Origin: Wurfbainia villosa
Lineage: Eukaryota; Streptophyta; Magnoliopsida; Zingiberales; Zingiberaceae
Reading direction: 5' to 3'
NCBI GenBank assembly: GCA_025175895.1
Contig: CM046004.1
Coordinates: forward strand, 13,813,011-13,877,010
Length of the DNA stretch: 64,000 nt
The notes below the pieces were generated by a model that was not told where the DNA came from, did no database searches, and saw nothing but the letters and a program-made list of their open reading frames with translations. Positions 11,322 to 22,531 of the stretch are shown here, piece after piece; the first letter of the stretch is position 1; every line of letters begins with the position of its first letter. The translations under genes were made by a program, and so were the position numbers.

Positions 11322-12406
11322 ATGCAGATGAAGGACCACCGAGTGAGTTCTGGAAATCAAAGCTCCACCGAAGAAATCATGATGAAAGAAAATATCATCA
11401 CTCTAGTCAAAATAACCATGGAAGGAGTTTTGCGGGAGCATTTTTCTCGAGATCCTACTCCGGTGCCTGCATCTCCAAGCCCAACTCAGGCACTTGCACC
11501 AAAACTGGCACACACTCCTCCGACTGCCGCTCCCCCAAGAGCAATCTCGATAATATCACTACCGGTCGAATCTTCTTCAACGACATCTCTACAAGGGTCG
11601 TGCGAAGAAGCGATATCCCGCAAGCCGCTCGACCGAGATCCCAAAAAGGGAAAAGCTCCGGTGACCAACAGAGGTTCCCCCCTCTCTCCTGATATTATAG
11701 CCGAAAAGTTGCCCAAGCATTTCAAGTTGCTGTCAATCGAAGAATATAATGGCTCCTTTGATCCAGAGGAACATCTTGGTCGGTTCGAGAAAGCCGCTCT
11801 GCTGCACAATTATTCGGACGGGTGAAGTGCAAAGTTTTTTCTATAACTCTGATTGGATCTGCACAAAGATGGTTCGATCGGCTGTCCCAGGGATCCATTC
11901 ATTCCTTCACGGACCTCTGTGCTATCTTTTTGCAGCATTTCGCTAGCAGTAAGAGGTATCACAAAACTGTCCAGTATCTTTTGTCTATAAAGCAAAGAAG
12001 TTGGGAGTCTTTGAGAGAGTACATACATCACTTCAATCGAGTGGCTATGGACGATTCCTGTGTCTCGCTTGAGACCGTGGTCAATGTCTTCTCTCAAGGA
12101 TTAATATGAGGGGATTTCTCTAAGTCCCTGATAAAAAGACCTCCTGTCGATTTTGAAGTCTTGCTGGGTCGAGTGAAAGTGTACATCAATTTGGAGGAGA
12201 CTGAGAGAGCTACAGATGAACATAAAGTTGCAGGAGACCCAAGCAGACCTCATCTGCCTCGGCCGAATAAGAAGGCTCCTTTCCCTACTCTTGCTCGACC
12301 CCCTCAAGCTCCCCATGCTTACGCGCCTCCACCATCTAGGGATAAAGTTATTCAAACTGTTCAAGAGATCGCTTGGTCGTCCACTGTGCCGAGTCAATCC
12401 CGCTAA
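11322..12406 (+). pseudogene. Tat element gag
   Basis: The first part (from an ATG at 11322) is a proline/serine-rich leader ending in KHFKLLSIEEYNGSFDPEEH. The gag core follows but shifts frame near 11820, where a lost G creates TGA after YSDG. The core continues as KVFSITLIGSAQRWFDRL, FTDLCAIFLQHFASS and SLREYIHHFNRV to a stop near 12109. A further piece (VYINLEETERATDEHK, then a proline-rich tail) follows in another frame. Together they match the retrotransposon gag core that builds the particle. No zinc knuckle is readable. At least two breaks mean no functional Gag. Confidence 0.82.
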
Positions 12407-12768
12407 TTCTGTGCTTTCCATCAAGTGTACAACCATTTCACCCAAGAGTGTCATAGTTTGACCGATGAGATCAGACAAGTAGTGCGGGAGTACTAGTGGA
12501 GTATATAAACTCAACCTGCATTAACACAACTCGAAGCAAGGCAAGAGCCAAGACTCCTCAGTGACCCCGGCATGATGAATCCGATAGACGGGCTAAGACA
12601 CCAAGAAGAGCCCTTGAGTTCTCCCCAAGGCAGTAAGCTCCCCACAGGGATTCTTAGCGAGACATGCCTAATGCTCTGCATCGAGGTACTATTAACATGA
12701 TTGTAGGAGAAGCAACGGATGGAGATTCCAACCGAGCCAAGAAGGCCCATGGAAGATGACAGGAGAAT

Positions 12769-13385
12769 ATGGAAGTGGGTACCCACAGAGGACAAGCCGA
12801 AGGACCGTCCATAAGCTTCGATGTTGAGGACCTACGAGGAATCTCCGTTCCCCATGACAATGCTCTAGTGATTTGGGCCACCATAGCCAACTATAATGTG
12901 ACTCAAATATTTGTGGATATAGATAGCTCGGTAAACATTCTATTTAAAGAAGCTTTTTTTCGCATACAGCTCGATCTAGCCAAGCTTCAATCGATGAACA
13001 TCGCCCTTTTTGGTTTTTCGGGGCATGAAGTGTCACCTCCCGGTCAAATTGACTAGCCTTATCTCTCGGAGAGGAGCCCCTCTGTCTGCCTAGAATGACC
13101 ACTTTCACAGTGGTAGATGTTGCTTCAGCCTATAATGTTATTTTGGGAAGACTAACCTTGCACTCCTTTGAAGCTGTTGTATCAACATATCATCAAAAGA
13201 TCAAGCTCCCGGTGAATGGCCAAGTCGGAGAGGCCACGGGAGATCAGAAGGAAACCAGGAAGTGCTACGTAGAGGAAGTTCGGACAGGTTTCAAGAAGAG
13301 ACGGAGGATGGAGCCCGCAGAGGTCTACACCCTCCGAGAAGAGCCCTTGGGCGAGGAGGAAGTCGTACAGGTTTGGCTTGATTAG
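12769..13385 (+). pseudogene. Tat element protease region
   Basis: Two frames (12769-13056 and 13095-13385) cover the protease. The usual VDTGSSVNVL active site reads VDIDSSVNIL, so the catalytic Thr-Gly is lost. The later FTVVDVASAYNVILGRLTLH stretch is the conserved hydrophobic flap region of plant Gypsy proteases. An in-frame TAG follows at about 13384. Decayed. Confidence 0.72.
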
Positions 13386-13639
13386 CCTGGTAGGACTATC
13401 CGAATTACAGCTGATTTATTGCCCGAGTTAAAGCAAAAAGTGGTCAGCTGTCTCTCGGACAACTGAGATGTCTTTGCCTAGCCCGAGGATCAGAACAAAA
13501 GAATCTCTCGAGCCATGATAAAACATCGATTAAACATTCTCCCCGGAGCTCAACCGGTGAAACAAAAAAGAAGATACTTCGGATCAGAAAAAGATCAGAT
13601 CATACAAGCCAAAGTATAGAAGCTACTACATGCAGAGCA

Positions 13640-14445
13640 CATCCCGGGGGGTCTAGTTTCCTTTGTGGCCTTACAATGTAGTGTTGGTGCTTAAACTAGG
13701 AGACAAGTGGAGGGTGTGTGTAGATTTTCGCAATCTTAATAAAGCGTGCCCCAAAGATTGTTATCCCTTGTCTCTAGTAGATTAATTGGTTGACTCAACT
13801 ACAGGGTGCAAACTTATTTGCATGCTGGACTCCTATCAGGGATATCACCAAATCCCCTTGGCTTGTGAAGATCAGGAAAAAATCAACTTTGTCGCTGCAG
13901 AGGGCACTTTTTGTTACAAAGTCATGTCATTCAGACTAAAGAATACTAGTGTCACTTATCAAAGGCTAATGGACAAAGTCTTACAGGTGCAGATGGGCCG
14001 AAATATCAAGGTATACATGGACAACATCCTCATCAAGTCCACCAAGGCGGATGATATTACTAGAGATATGGCAGAAACTTTTGGCACCCTTCGTCGATAT
14101 GAGATTCAACTCAACCCTAATAAGTGCCTATTTGGTGTCCGGAGTGGCAGATTTCTTGGCTACATTGTGACCAAGAGAAGCATCGAGGTTGATCCCGAGA
14201 AGGCCCAGGTCTTATAAAATATGACATCACCACGGAATACCAAGGAGTTGCAACGATTATTGGGAAGGATCACTACCCTCTCACGATTTATCTTTAAGTC
14301 GGCTGAGCAGAATTTGCCTTTCTTTAAGATACTCTGCGGGGTCGGCTCATTTTTCATGGGATGAAAAGTGTAAACAGGGCTTCAATGATCTAAAGCAGTA
14401 CTTGTCTGAGTTATCCACTCTAGCCAAACCTAAGGCAGGGGAAAG
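13640..14445 (+). pseudogene. Tat element reverse transcriptase
   Basis: RT motifs are spread over more than one frame. KACPKDCYPL-like sequence precedes LICMLDSYQGYHQIPLA, which holds the first catalytic Asp, then INFVAAEGTFCYKVM and KVYMDNILIKS. The catalytic YxDD box reads YMDN at about 14014-14025, an Asp-to-Asn change that should abolish polymerisation. The thumb (LNPNKCLFGVRSGRFLGYIV) follows, then a stop at 14215-14217. The remainder, up to LAKPKAGE at 14440, continues into the RNase H domain but is split by the nested Copia element at 14446. Confidence 0.85.
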
Positions 14446-15563
14446 TGTTGGTGCTGTAGGCACCTAAGTCGAACCTAAGTTTTGATTATAGCAAACGATA
14501 CAAAGTTAAGCATATATTGTTATCTCATGAGCTAAATCAAGTGTGCAGAAAAGTCTCAACGCTGGAGCTGAAGGCTAGCGACACCCGGAGGAAGCCGCGG
14601 TGGTCGGGCGACACTCAAGAGACTTCGGAGGGAGCCGAAGGAATTGAGTGGAAGGCCGGAAGCAAAAGCACATGTAAGTACTGAGGTAAGCTCGTGTGTG
14701 CGAGCGTAAGTAAGGTCGTATCCTCTTTACGGGGATGATCTTAAGCGTAGATCCGACCAACGACTTCTTATAGATGGTCTAGGTCGAGATCGGATGGTCG
14801 ACGACCATCGAAATTATGTTTTTGTTGAGCTAACCTTGCCTTGCAGTTAGCATCGACGATCATTGCCGGCTTGGAGAACTCGACTCAAATCAAGCGATCG
14901 GCTAGAAGGTCGACAATCGGCGATCTTTGCCATCGATCGTGATGATGGCCATCGATCATTGCTGGTCAAAGGATCAGCCTCGAGTAGTTAAGAGTTATCA
15001 CCATTTTTCAAGGGGTTTTGTGCCCATTTGTGATTGGCTAAAGACCCATTCGATGAGGGGCTCAAAGGCTATAAAAGGAGGGCCAAACCTAGGGTTTTGA
15101 ATCAAATTAAAAAGCTTCCAAGTGCTTCCGATACGCTCTGACTCTTCGACATCCCTACGACGAAGCGCTGCCGAGACGACGACTAGAGCTTCAACCTCCA
15201 ACCTTTAAAGTCGTCGGTAACAAAAGTTCTAAATTGTATTTCAGTTTATTCCTTTTAGTAAAGCTTTCATTATAACGAGGAGAGGGAGAGTGTTCTTCTA
15301 CCTCGGGCTTTTTGTATCCGTCTAACTCCTACCTCCAACGAGGAGTTCTTTAGTAGTTTGCCCTCCGTACGTGGTCAAGGACCACTAGGGCCTTGGAGTA
15401 GTAGCCTTCGGCTACGAACCAAGTAAATCTCTTGTGTCTATTGTCTCCTTTACTTTTTGTTTTGTTTATCTTTCCGCTGCATATAAGTTTTTTAAAAAGC
15501 AATTGTACTAAAAAGTTTCTATCGCTATTCACCCCCCCCTCTAGCGATCTGATCGATCCAACA
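14446..15563 (+). repeat. 5' LTR of T3
   Basis: It runs from TGTTGGTGCTG to GATCCAACA. The TATA box GGCTATAAAAGG is at about 15067-15078. Immediately upstream (14846-14985) lies a GATCG-rich palindromic block that differs strongly from the same spot in the 3' LTR. The end has CACCCCCCCCTCTAGCGATC, the pre-terminal motif seen in all the gag-only Copia families here. Confidence 0.9.
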
Positions 15564-15565
15564 AT

Positions 15566-15578
15566 TGGTATCAGAGCC
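15566..15578 (+). other. Primer-binding site (initiator tRNA-Met), T3
   Basis: TGGTATCAGAGCC lies two bases after the LTR end, perfectly complementary to initiator tRNA-Met. Confidence 0.9.
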
Positions 15579-15781
15579 GGGGGTTGCTAAGATTTGGTGA
15601 AACCACCAATCTAGCCTTTTTACAGATTTATTTTTCTTTTAATTCTTTTTTTTATTATTTATTTCGCTTTGTTAAGTTTTTCTCTCGCACTACTAATCCA
15701 AGACGCGAGTCTTGGTACTTGTTTTCGTGTTTTTGTCGTTGTTAGTTTCTTCGTCTCCGTCTATTTGTGTCTTTTGTTCTA

Positions 15782-17292
15782 ATGGCCCATCTCGAGGGTT
15801 TTAGCACCGTCCGACCTCCGTTTTACAACGGAGATGACTTCCGTTATTGGAAGGGTCGGATGGAATGCTTTCTCAAAACCCAAATCGAGATGTGGATCAT
15901 AATCCAAACGGGTTTCACACTTCCGACTAATGAAGTGGGTGACTCCTTGGATTATGATCAATGGACCATTGCAACAAAACGACAAGTCGAAGCCGACGCC
16001 AAGGCAACACAAATCCTCCAATGCGGCCTATCCAAGGAGGAGCTAAATCGCGTCGGCCCCTTCATAAGCGCAAAAGATCTTTGGATGAAACTAGTGGAAG
16101 CTACGAAGGGACCGATGAAGCCAAGGTATGTAAGCGTGATCTTCTTTTCAATAAACTATATAACTTAAAAATGCAGGAACACGAGTCCGCGACCCAACTT
16201 CACGCTCGAGTCCAGGACATAGTCAACAACCTACACACAATCGGGCAAAAGGTCGAAAACCGCGACCTTATAAGGTATGTTCTAAACTCGTTTCCGAGGA
16301 CTACCTTGTGGGCATCCATGGTCGATGCCTACAAGGTCTCCAAGGATCTTTCTAAAATTAGGTTAGATGAACTCTTTTCCGATTTCGAATTACATGAGCA
16401 GTCCAACTCGGAACCCGAGAGGGGTATAGCCTTGTTTGCAGGATCAAAGAAGAAGAAAATCGCAAGCAAGCCACCACCAACCGAGGAGGAAGACGAGTCC
16501 GAAGAAGAAGTTGACCCGGAGTTGACTGTCGAACTAATGAACCTAGCTCGAAGGATAGCCAAGGGACGAAAGCGAACCACAACTCGACCCAACCAAGGTA
16601 AGCCTAAAAGTTCTAATATTAGGTGTTATGAGTGTAACAGGTTTGAACATATCAAGTCCGAGTGCCCCAAGCTCAACCACCGAGCACCTAAGCACAAGAA
16701 GGCCCTCAACGCGACATGGGAAGAAGCGTCATCCGAAGAAGATGAAGACCACGTCTTCATGGCAAAATCGATTGAGTCAGACACGGAGACCGAACCTGAA
16801 CTTGAGTTGGAACCTAAGGATGACTCGGACTACGAAGCTACCTTCAAGTCAAGCCACGGATACGCATCCGGTTCAAAAGATACCCTTAAAGTAAGTCAAA
16901 CTTTATTTAATACTTTACATAATACGGTTAGGTTTTTGTCTAGGAAGTTAGCTAAGTCCGAGTCCAAGGTCGAGACCCTGGTTGAGGAGGTCAAACTCCT
17001 CAAACACAAGGTCTCCCTAACCTCTTCGACTAGTCGAGTTCAAGAGAAGGACTCAACTCGGGTTGAAAAACTCGAAGTTGAGAACTCACTCTTGAAAAGT
17101 CAAGTCGAAGATCTTAGGAACACGTTGGAAAGGTTCACTTCGGGATCCAAAGGACTTGACCTCCTACTTGGATCTCAAAGGGCCGTGTACAACAAGGTTG
17201 GACTAGGGTTTAACTCAAACACGACTAATAGGTCGTATATGTCGTGTAACATAGGAAACATGTCCAAGCATGGGTCCCTAAGAACCTTTTGA
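15782..17292 (+). pseudogene. Copia-type gag of T3 (one frameshift)
   Basis: The start is ATG 15782 (MAHLEGFSTVRPPFYNG). The UBN2-like Copia gag domain follows (YWKGRMECFLKTQ, ISAKDLWMKLVEAT). A one-base loss near 16099 shifts the frame. The downstream frame continues DEAKVCKRDLLFNKL, a CCHC knuckle (CYECNRFEHIKSEC), an acidic linker, a coiled-coil-like leucine-rich segment and a C-terminus shortly before 17292. A YWIPK word after the stop (about 17310) matches the end of the other gag proteins here. Gag packages RNA. With no pol present, any mobility would need enzymes from another Copia element. Confidence 0.85.
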
Positions 17293-17396
17293 TTTCAACT
17301 CTAGGATCCAACCCGTACTGGATTCCCAAGGACCAAATCCACTATGTGGATAGACCGAACCGATTCAACGGTCTAGGGGGAGCCAGTACAAAACAT

Positions 17397-17540
17397 GTTT
17401 GTGCTTTAACTTAGAAATTACATGTTTTAACTTAGAAAGTTTGTGCTTTAAATTAGAAATTGCATGTTTTAACTTAGAAAGTTTGTGCTTTAACTTAGAA
17501 ATTGCATGCTTTAACTTAGAAAGTTTGTGCTTTAAAACTT
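17397..17540. repeat. Tandem repeat, 42-bp unit, in T3
   Basis: Just over three copies of a unit built on GTTTGTGCTTTAACTTAGAA plus a half-similar TGCATGTTTTAACTTAGAA. Copies start at about 17397, 17439, 17481 and 17523 and lie just downstream of gag. The repeat-rich minus-strand frame across it is a by-product. Confidence 0.9.
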
Positions 17541-17560
17541 GTGAACTCACTTAGAACACG

Positions 17561-17785
17561 AACATAACCAACTAAAATTCTTTGAAAAGATTGAGCCTCG
17601 GGGAGCCTCTTTTCAAAAACATAACCAACTAAAATTCTTTGAAAAGATTAAGCCTCGAGGAGCCTCTTTTCAAAAACATAACCAACTAAAATTCTTCGAA
17701 AAGATTGAGCCTCGAGGAGCCTCTTTTCAAAAACATAACCAACTTCGAAAAGATTGAGCCTCGGGGAGCCTCTTTTCAAAAATAA
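17561..17785. repeat. Tandem repeat, about 57-bp unit with hairpin, in T3
   Basis: Four copies start near 17561, 17619, 17676 and 17733; the last has an internal deletion. Each carries AACATAACCAACT followed by a short inverted repeat, GAAAAGA ... TCTTTTC, around GCCTCGGGGAGCC. The hairpin arms are kept in every copy. Confidence 0.9.
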
Positions 17786-17948
17786 CCAGTTAGACTAGGA
17801 ATAGTCTTAGGTGAGTCAAGTCATCTTTTTCTTGAAAATGGCTTTGTCTAAGGAAGTGGTCGATGATCCGATAAAAGAAGGCCCCTGTGCCTCGCCACGA
17901 CCTGGAAGCCATGATCTTGAAAAGGTAAACTTGACAAGTCTAGGGTTA

Positions 17949-18445
17949 CACTACAAAAAAAAAACCCTTTAGAAGCGGTTTTAAAAAGCCTTTAGAACCA
18001 CTTATCAACCGCTTCTAAATAATTAGAATCGGTTTTTAACCGTTGTAGATAATGGCGATGCTAAAGACAACCGAAGCGGTAAAATAAACCGGTGGTTCAA
18101 AATAAAGAGCCGGTTGTGTTGGAGACCTATAGAAACGGTTTTTAACCGGTTCTAAAGAGTTTTCAACCGCTCCTATTGTACAAACATCACAAACGCTTGT
18201 GACAGACCTATAGAATCCGTTAAAAACCGATTCTACAGAGTTTGCAACCGCTCCTATTATACAAACATCACAAGCACTTATGACCGCATCTATAAACATA
18301 CATTTTAAAAGCGGTTCAAACCACACATTAAAATCGGTTAAAACCACTCCTAATGTGTCTGTTGTCGATGTAATAAACAGAGTTTTAGGAGCGGTTTTAA
18401 CCGCTCCTAATGTGTTTGTATGGCGAAAGGTTTAGGTGCGGTCAC
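17949..18445 (+). mobile_element. CACTA (En/Spm-type) transposon end, truncated
   Basis: It opens with CACTACAAAAAAAAAA, the classic CACTA terminal inverted repeat, and then shows many subterminal words in both orientations (AGCGGTTTT, AACCGCT, AACCGGTTCT, GGAGCGGTTTTAACCGCT). The opposite terminus (…TTTTGTAGTG) is absent: the sequence runs straight into T3 3' LTR sequence at about 18446. So this is a one-ended remnant of about 0.5 kb, or a deletion derivative. No transposase is encoded. Confidence 0.85.
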
Positions 18446-19466
18446 AAGCGTATATTGTTATCTCATGAGCTAAATCAAGTGTGCAGAAAAGTCTCAACGC
18501 TGGAGCTGAAGGCTAGCGACACCCGGAGGAAGCCGCGGTGGTCGGGCGACACTCAAGAGACTTCGGAGGGAGCCGAAGGAATTGAGTGGAAGGCCGGAAG
18601 CAAAAGCAACACGTAAGTACTGAGGTAAGCTCGTGTGTGCGAGCGTAAGTAAGGTCGTATCATCTTTACGGGGATGATCTTAAGCGTAGATCCGACCAAA
18701 GACTTCTTATAGATGGTCTAGGTCGAGATCGGATGGTCGACGACCATCGAAATTATGTTTTTGTTGAGCTAACCTTGCCTTGCAGTTAGCATTAGTCGAC
18801 TGCCAGCTTGGAGGACTCGACTCTCAAGCGATCGGCTGAAGGTCAACAATCGATCGTGATCGCCATCGATCAGCCTCGAGTAGTCTAGAGTTATCACCAT
18901 TTTTCAAGGGGTTTTGTGCCCATTTGTGATTGGCTAAAGACCCATTCGATGAGGGGCTCAAAGGCTATAAAAGGAGGGTCAAACCTAGGGTTTTGAATCA
19001 AATTAAAAAGCTTCTAAGTGCTTCTAATACGCTCTGACTCTCCGACATCCCTACGACGAAGCGCTGCCGAGACGACGACTAGAGCTTCAACCTCCAACCT
19101 TTAAAGTCGTCGGTAATGAAAGTTCTAAATTGTATTTCAGTTTATTCCTTTTAGTAAAGCTTTCATTATAACGAGGAGAGGGGGAGTGTCCTTCTACCTC
19201 GGGCTTTTTGTATCCGTCTAACTCCTACCTCCAACGAGGAGGAGTTCTTTAGTAGTTTGCCCTCCGTACGTGGTCAAGGACCACTAGGGCCTTGGAGTAG
19301 TAGCCTTCGGCTACGAACCAAGTAAATCTCTTGTGTCTATTGTCTCCTTTACTTTTTGTTTTGTTTATCTTTCCGCTGCATATAAGTTTTTTTTAAAAAA
19401 CGAATTCGTACTAAAAAGTTTCTATCGCTATTCACCCCCCCCTCTAGCGATCCGATCGATCCAACA
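18446..19466 (+). repeat. 3' LTR of T3, first 64 or so bases missing
   Basis: From GTATATTGTTATCTCATG onward it matches the 5' LTR from about 14509. The first bases of the LTR were lost at the CACTA junction. Flanking parts are almost identical to the 5' LTR, but 18786-18890 is shorter and contains one AGTCGACTG site where the 5' LTR has GATC-type sequence. Confidence 0.9.
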
Positions 19467-20143
19467 AAAAGATTATGATATATTTGGTTATATCAGAAGA
19501 AGTTGTGGGATCCATCTTGATTCGGCAAGAAGAAAGCAAGCAGATTCCTATCTAGTTCGTCAGTCATTTCCTGAAAGAAGTCGAGAGTCAATACACCACT
19601 CTGGAGAAATTGACTCTAACTCTCCTCATAATTACTTGGAGACTCCACCCCTACTTCTCATCTCATCCGGTTATAATTCTAACCAACAGTGGCCTGGGGA
19701 GGATATTAACTAATCCTGAAGCGTCTGGCCATCTGATCAAGTGGACTACTGAGTTAGCCAAATATGACATTCAGTACCAGCCATGGACAAATATTAAAGG
19801 ATAAGTATTGATAGATTTCTTAGCTGAAGCTACGGGGACTGAGAAGAATGAAATATGTAAAGTATATGTCGACTACTTGACCACTAAACAAGGAAGCGGC
19901 ATGGGAGTGTTATTGATATCCCCGTAAGAAGACATGGTCCCGATAGCCTTACAACTCAACTTTCGTGCTTCAAACAATGAAGCTGAGTATGAAGCCTTAT
20001 TGGCTGGCCTTCGCGTTGCTCGGCATGTCAAAGCTTCCCAAGTCATCTTGCATTCAGATTCACCGCTAGCCGTATAGCAGGTTAAGAGATCTTTCAACAT
20101 CAATAATGATCGGCTCCGACTTTATGTTAGTGCCTATGAAAAG
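19467..20143 (+). pseudogene. Tat element RNase H and second (archaeal-type) RNase H
   Basis: After the nested element the Tat frame resumes: SILIRQ/EESKQ-like sequence, then frames carrying a decayed Gypsy RNase H end (KWTTELAKYDIQYQPWT). A second RNase H-like domain follows, with VDYLTTKQGSGMGVLLISP, NNEAEYEALLAGLRVA and HSDSPLAV. The NNEAEYEALL box is the signature of the additional archaeal-type RNase H of Tat elements. In-frame stops occur within the domain (TAA at about 19927, TAG at about 20077). These domains would degrade the RNA of RNA:DNA hybrids during reverse transcription. Confidence 0.8.
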
Positions 20144-21561
20144 TTGGTGGCTGAGTTTCAGGAGGTGGTTCTACACAAGATTCCCCGAGGAGACAATCAG
20201 AAGGGTGACAAGCTAGCCCGCATGACCAGTGCACTAACTACATGGACCATAGATGATTCATTCGTCGAGATTCAACTCATCGCCCAAATAGACCAGAGCA
20301 TGCCGGAGTGCGCTACTGATTGGAGAGATCCTTTGCTGGATTATCTGAAAAAGGGAGCATTGTCGGACAGCGGGGAGGAAGCCCGACTCATAAAGAAAGG
20401 GGGCCGATTTGTTTTAATTGGAGATACTTTATACAAGCATGCCTTTGCTCGTCCCTTACTCAAGTGTCTTGGCTTGGAAGAAGTTGAATATGTCATGAGG
20501 GATATACATGAGGGTTGTTGTGGAAATCACCCTGGAGGGAAGGTCCTAGCTCGGAAGATCTTATTAGCCGGATATTTTTGGCTGACTTTGCAAAAAGACG
20601 TCGCCCATTGTATCCATGTATGCCTCAACTGTCAGAAGCATCAGAATTTCTCCCATCAACTTGCTGAGTTATTAAAGTCCTCGATGATATCATGCTCCTT
20701 TGATCAATGGAGAATGGACATTGTGGGTCCATTGCCAACCGGGCAGAGTCATAAAAATTTCCTACTTGTCGTGGTAGACTACTTCTCCAAGTGGATAGAG
20801 GTCGAACCACTCGCCAAGATAATAGAGGAGGTCGTACTAAAGGTCCTCTTGGAAAAACAATGTCTGTAGATTTGGCATCCCACAGAGACTAGTCTCAGAC
20901 AATGACCTATAGTTCCAAGGGCAAAAAATTAAGGAGTGGTGTCGACAGCTAGAGATCCAACAAGCCTTCACTTCAGTTGCATACTCTCAAAGTAATGACC
21001 AAGCCGAAGTAACTAACATGGAGTTGATCCGAGGATTGAAGACCAAGCTTGACCATACTACAGGAAGATGAGTCAAGGAGCTATCAAATATCCTTTGGGC
21101 ATACCGAACAACCCCCAAGGACAATACGTGTCTCATCCCTTTCCCTCTAGTTTATGGTTCGAAGGCTCTCACTCCTGTGGAAGTTGGTATGGGATCACCT
21201 CGAGTTTCCAATTACACTCCAGACAACAATGATAATGCTGAAAAAAGGTTGATAGAATTAGACTTGGTAAGCGAGACCCGAGAGAATGCTACCCTTTGGA
21301 TGGAGACATTCCGATGGAAAATAGCTCAAGCTTACAACAAAAAGATCGTACCTTGCTCCTTTCAACTTGGGGACTTTGTATGAAAGAAGATCTAACCCAC
21401 TGGGGAGGTTCGTAAGCTATCGCCTTGATGGGAAGGTCGCTACAAGATTATCAAGAAGCTCAGCTTGAGAGCTTATTATTTGCAGGACGACAAAGGAAAA
21501 GAGCTCGCTCGACCATGGAACGCCTTTCACCTACGACCTTATCATGTATAGTTGGTCAGTG
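20144..21561 (+). pseudogene. Tat element integrase
   Basis: The 241-codon frame (20144-20869) carries the end of the second RNase H, a linker, and the integrase HHCC zinc domain (HEGCCGNHPGG ... CLNCQKH). The catalytic core begins at QWRMDIVGPLP, which holds the first Asp. After a frameshift at 20869 the core continues with a second Asp in VSDND, and a Glu in QAEVTNMELI, each in broken frames with stops. The C-terminal part (21177-21383 and beyond) has the usual YGSKALTPVEVG, AQAYNKK and FQLGDFV motifs. Integrase inserts the cDNA; here at least three breaks abolish it. Confidence 0.85.
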
Positions 21562-21625
21562 GCCAGGTGAGTATACAATTGTACTTTTTTCTTGGGATAA
21601 TAAAAGGTTTCTCTTCTGGTTTCAG

Positions 21626-22385
21626 TAAAAGTCATTATTCGGCGTATTATATTCCCTCGTATATCGGACTGACCCATCCTTCAGCAAAAGTCGTCGTTCG
21701 ACACATTATATTCCATCGCGTCTCAGACCAAAGCGTTCATTAGCAAAAGTCGTCATTCGACGCATAATATTCCCTCGTGTCTCGGACCGAGGCATCCTTC
21801 AGCAAAAGTCATCGTTCGACGCATTATATTCCCTTGCGTCTCAGACCAAGGCATCTATGAGCAAAAATCGTCATTCCACGCATTATATTCCCTCATTTCT
21901 TAGATCGAGGCATCCATCAGCAAAAGTCGTTGTTCGGCGTATTATATTCCCTCGTGTCTCTGGCCGAGTCGTCCATCAGCAAAAGCTATTATTCAGCACA
22001 TTATATTCTCTCGTGTTTCGGACCGAAGCGTCCTTCAGCAAAAGCCATCGTTCAACGCATTATATTTCCTCATGTCTCGAACCGAGGCACCATTAGCAAA
22101 AGTCGTCCTTCGGCGCATTATATTCCCTCATGTCTCGGATCAAGGCGTTCATCAGCAAATGTCGTCCCCTCGTGTCTCGGACCGAGACGTCCTTTAACAA
22201 AAGTCGTCATTCGACACATTTTATTTCCTCGTGTATCGGACTGAGGTGTCATTCAACAAAAGTCGTCATTCGACGCATTCTATTTCCTCGTGTCTCGGAC
22301 CGAGGCGTCCATCAGCAAAAGACGTCGTTCGACGCATTCTATTCCCTCATGTCTTCGACTAAAGCGTCTTTCAGTAAAAACTGAC
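21626..22385 (+). repeat. 59-bp tandem array in the Tat 3' region
   Basis: About 12-13 copies of a 59-bp unit. Consensus words are AGCAAAAGTCGTCGTTCGAC, GCATTATATTCCCTCGTGTC and TCGGACCGAGGCGTCC. Copies vary by scattered substitutions; one (about 22141-22200) is shortened. The array lies between integrase and the antisense ORF, where Tat elements often carry tandem repeats. Overlapping open frames are artefacts of the period. Confidence 0.92.
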
Positions 22386-22531
22386 AAGGTGCCCAACCAT
22401 AGTTACCAAACCAGTTAGGTACACAAGCGAAATTACATTTATGTTGAAGTTAATAGAACCAGAACTTTATATTACATTCTACGACCATTACAAGTACCAA
22501 AAAGGGCAAACCTACTAAAGCTAGTTACAAA

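Larger units (their letters stand above)
14446..19466 (+). mobile_element. Gag-only Copia element T3, nested in the Tat element
   Basis: The 5' LTR begins TGTTGGTGC at 14446 and the 3' LTR ends CCAACA at 19466. Flanks are GAAAG (14441-14445) and AAAAG (19467-19471), a 5-bp duplication with one change. Removing the element rejoins the RNase H frame of the host Tat element. The interior holds a Met primer site and a Copia gag, but no protease, integrase, RT or RNase H. It therefore matches the described TR-GAG class of non-autonomous elements. A CACTA end has replaced the polypurine tract and the first 64 or so bases of the 3' LTR. Confidence 0.88.

Noticed and set aside
17365..17550. Lysine/leucine-repeat protein on the minus strand
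   Set aside because: It is a by-product of the 42-bp tandem repeat.
21626..22385. CRISPR-like regular repeats
   Set aside because: Units are contiguous 59-bp tandem copies without unique spacers, in a plant retrotransposon.
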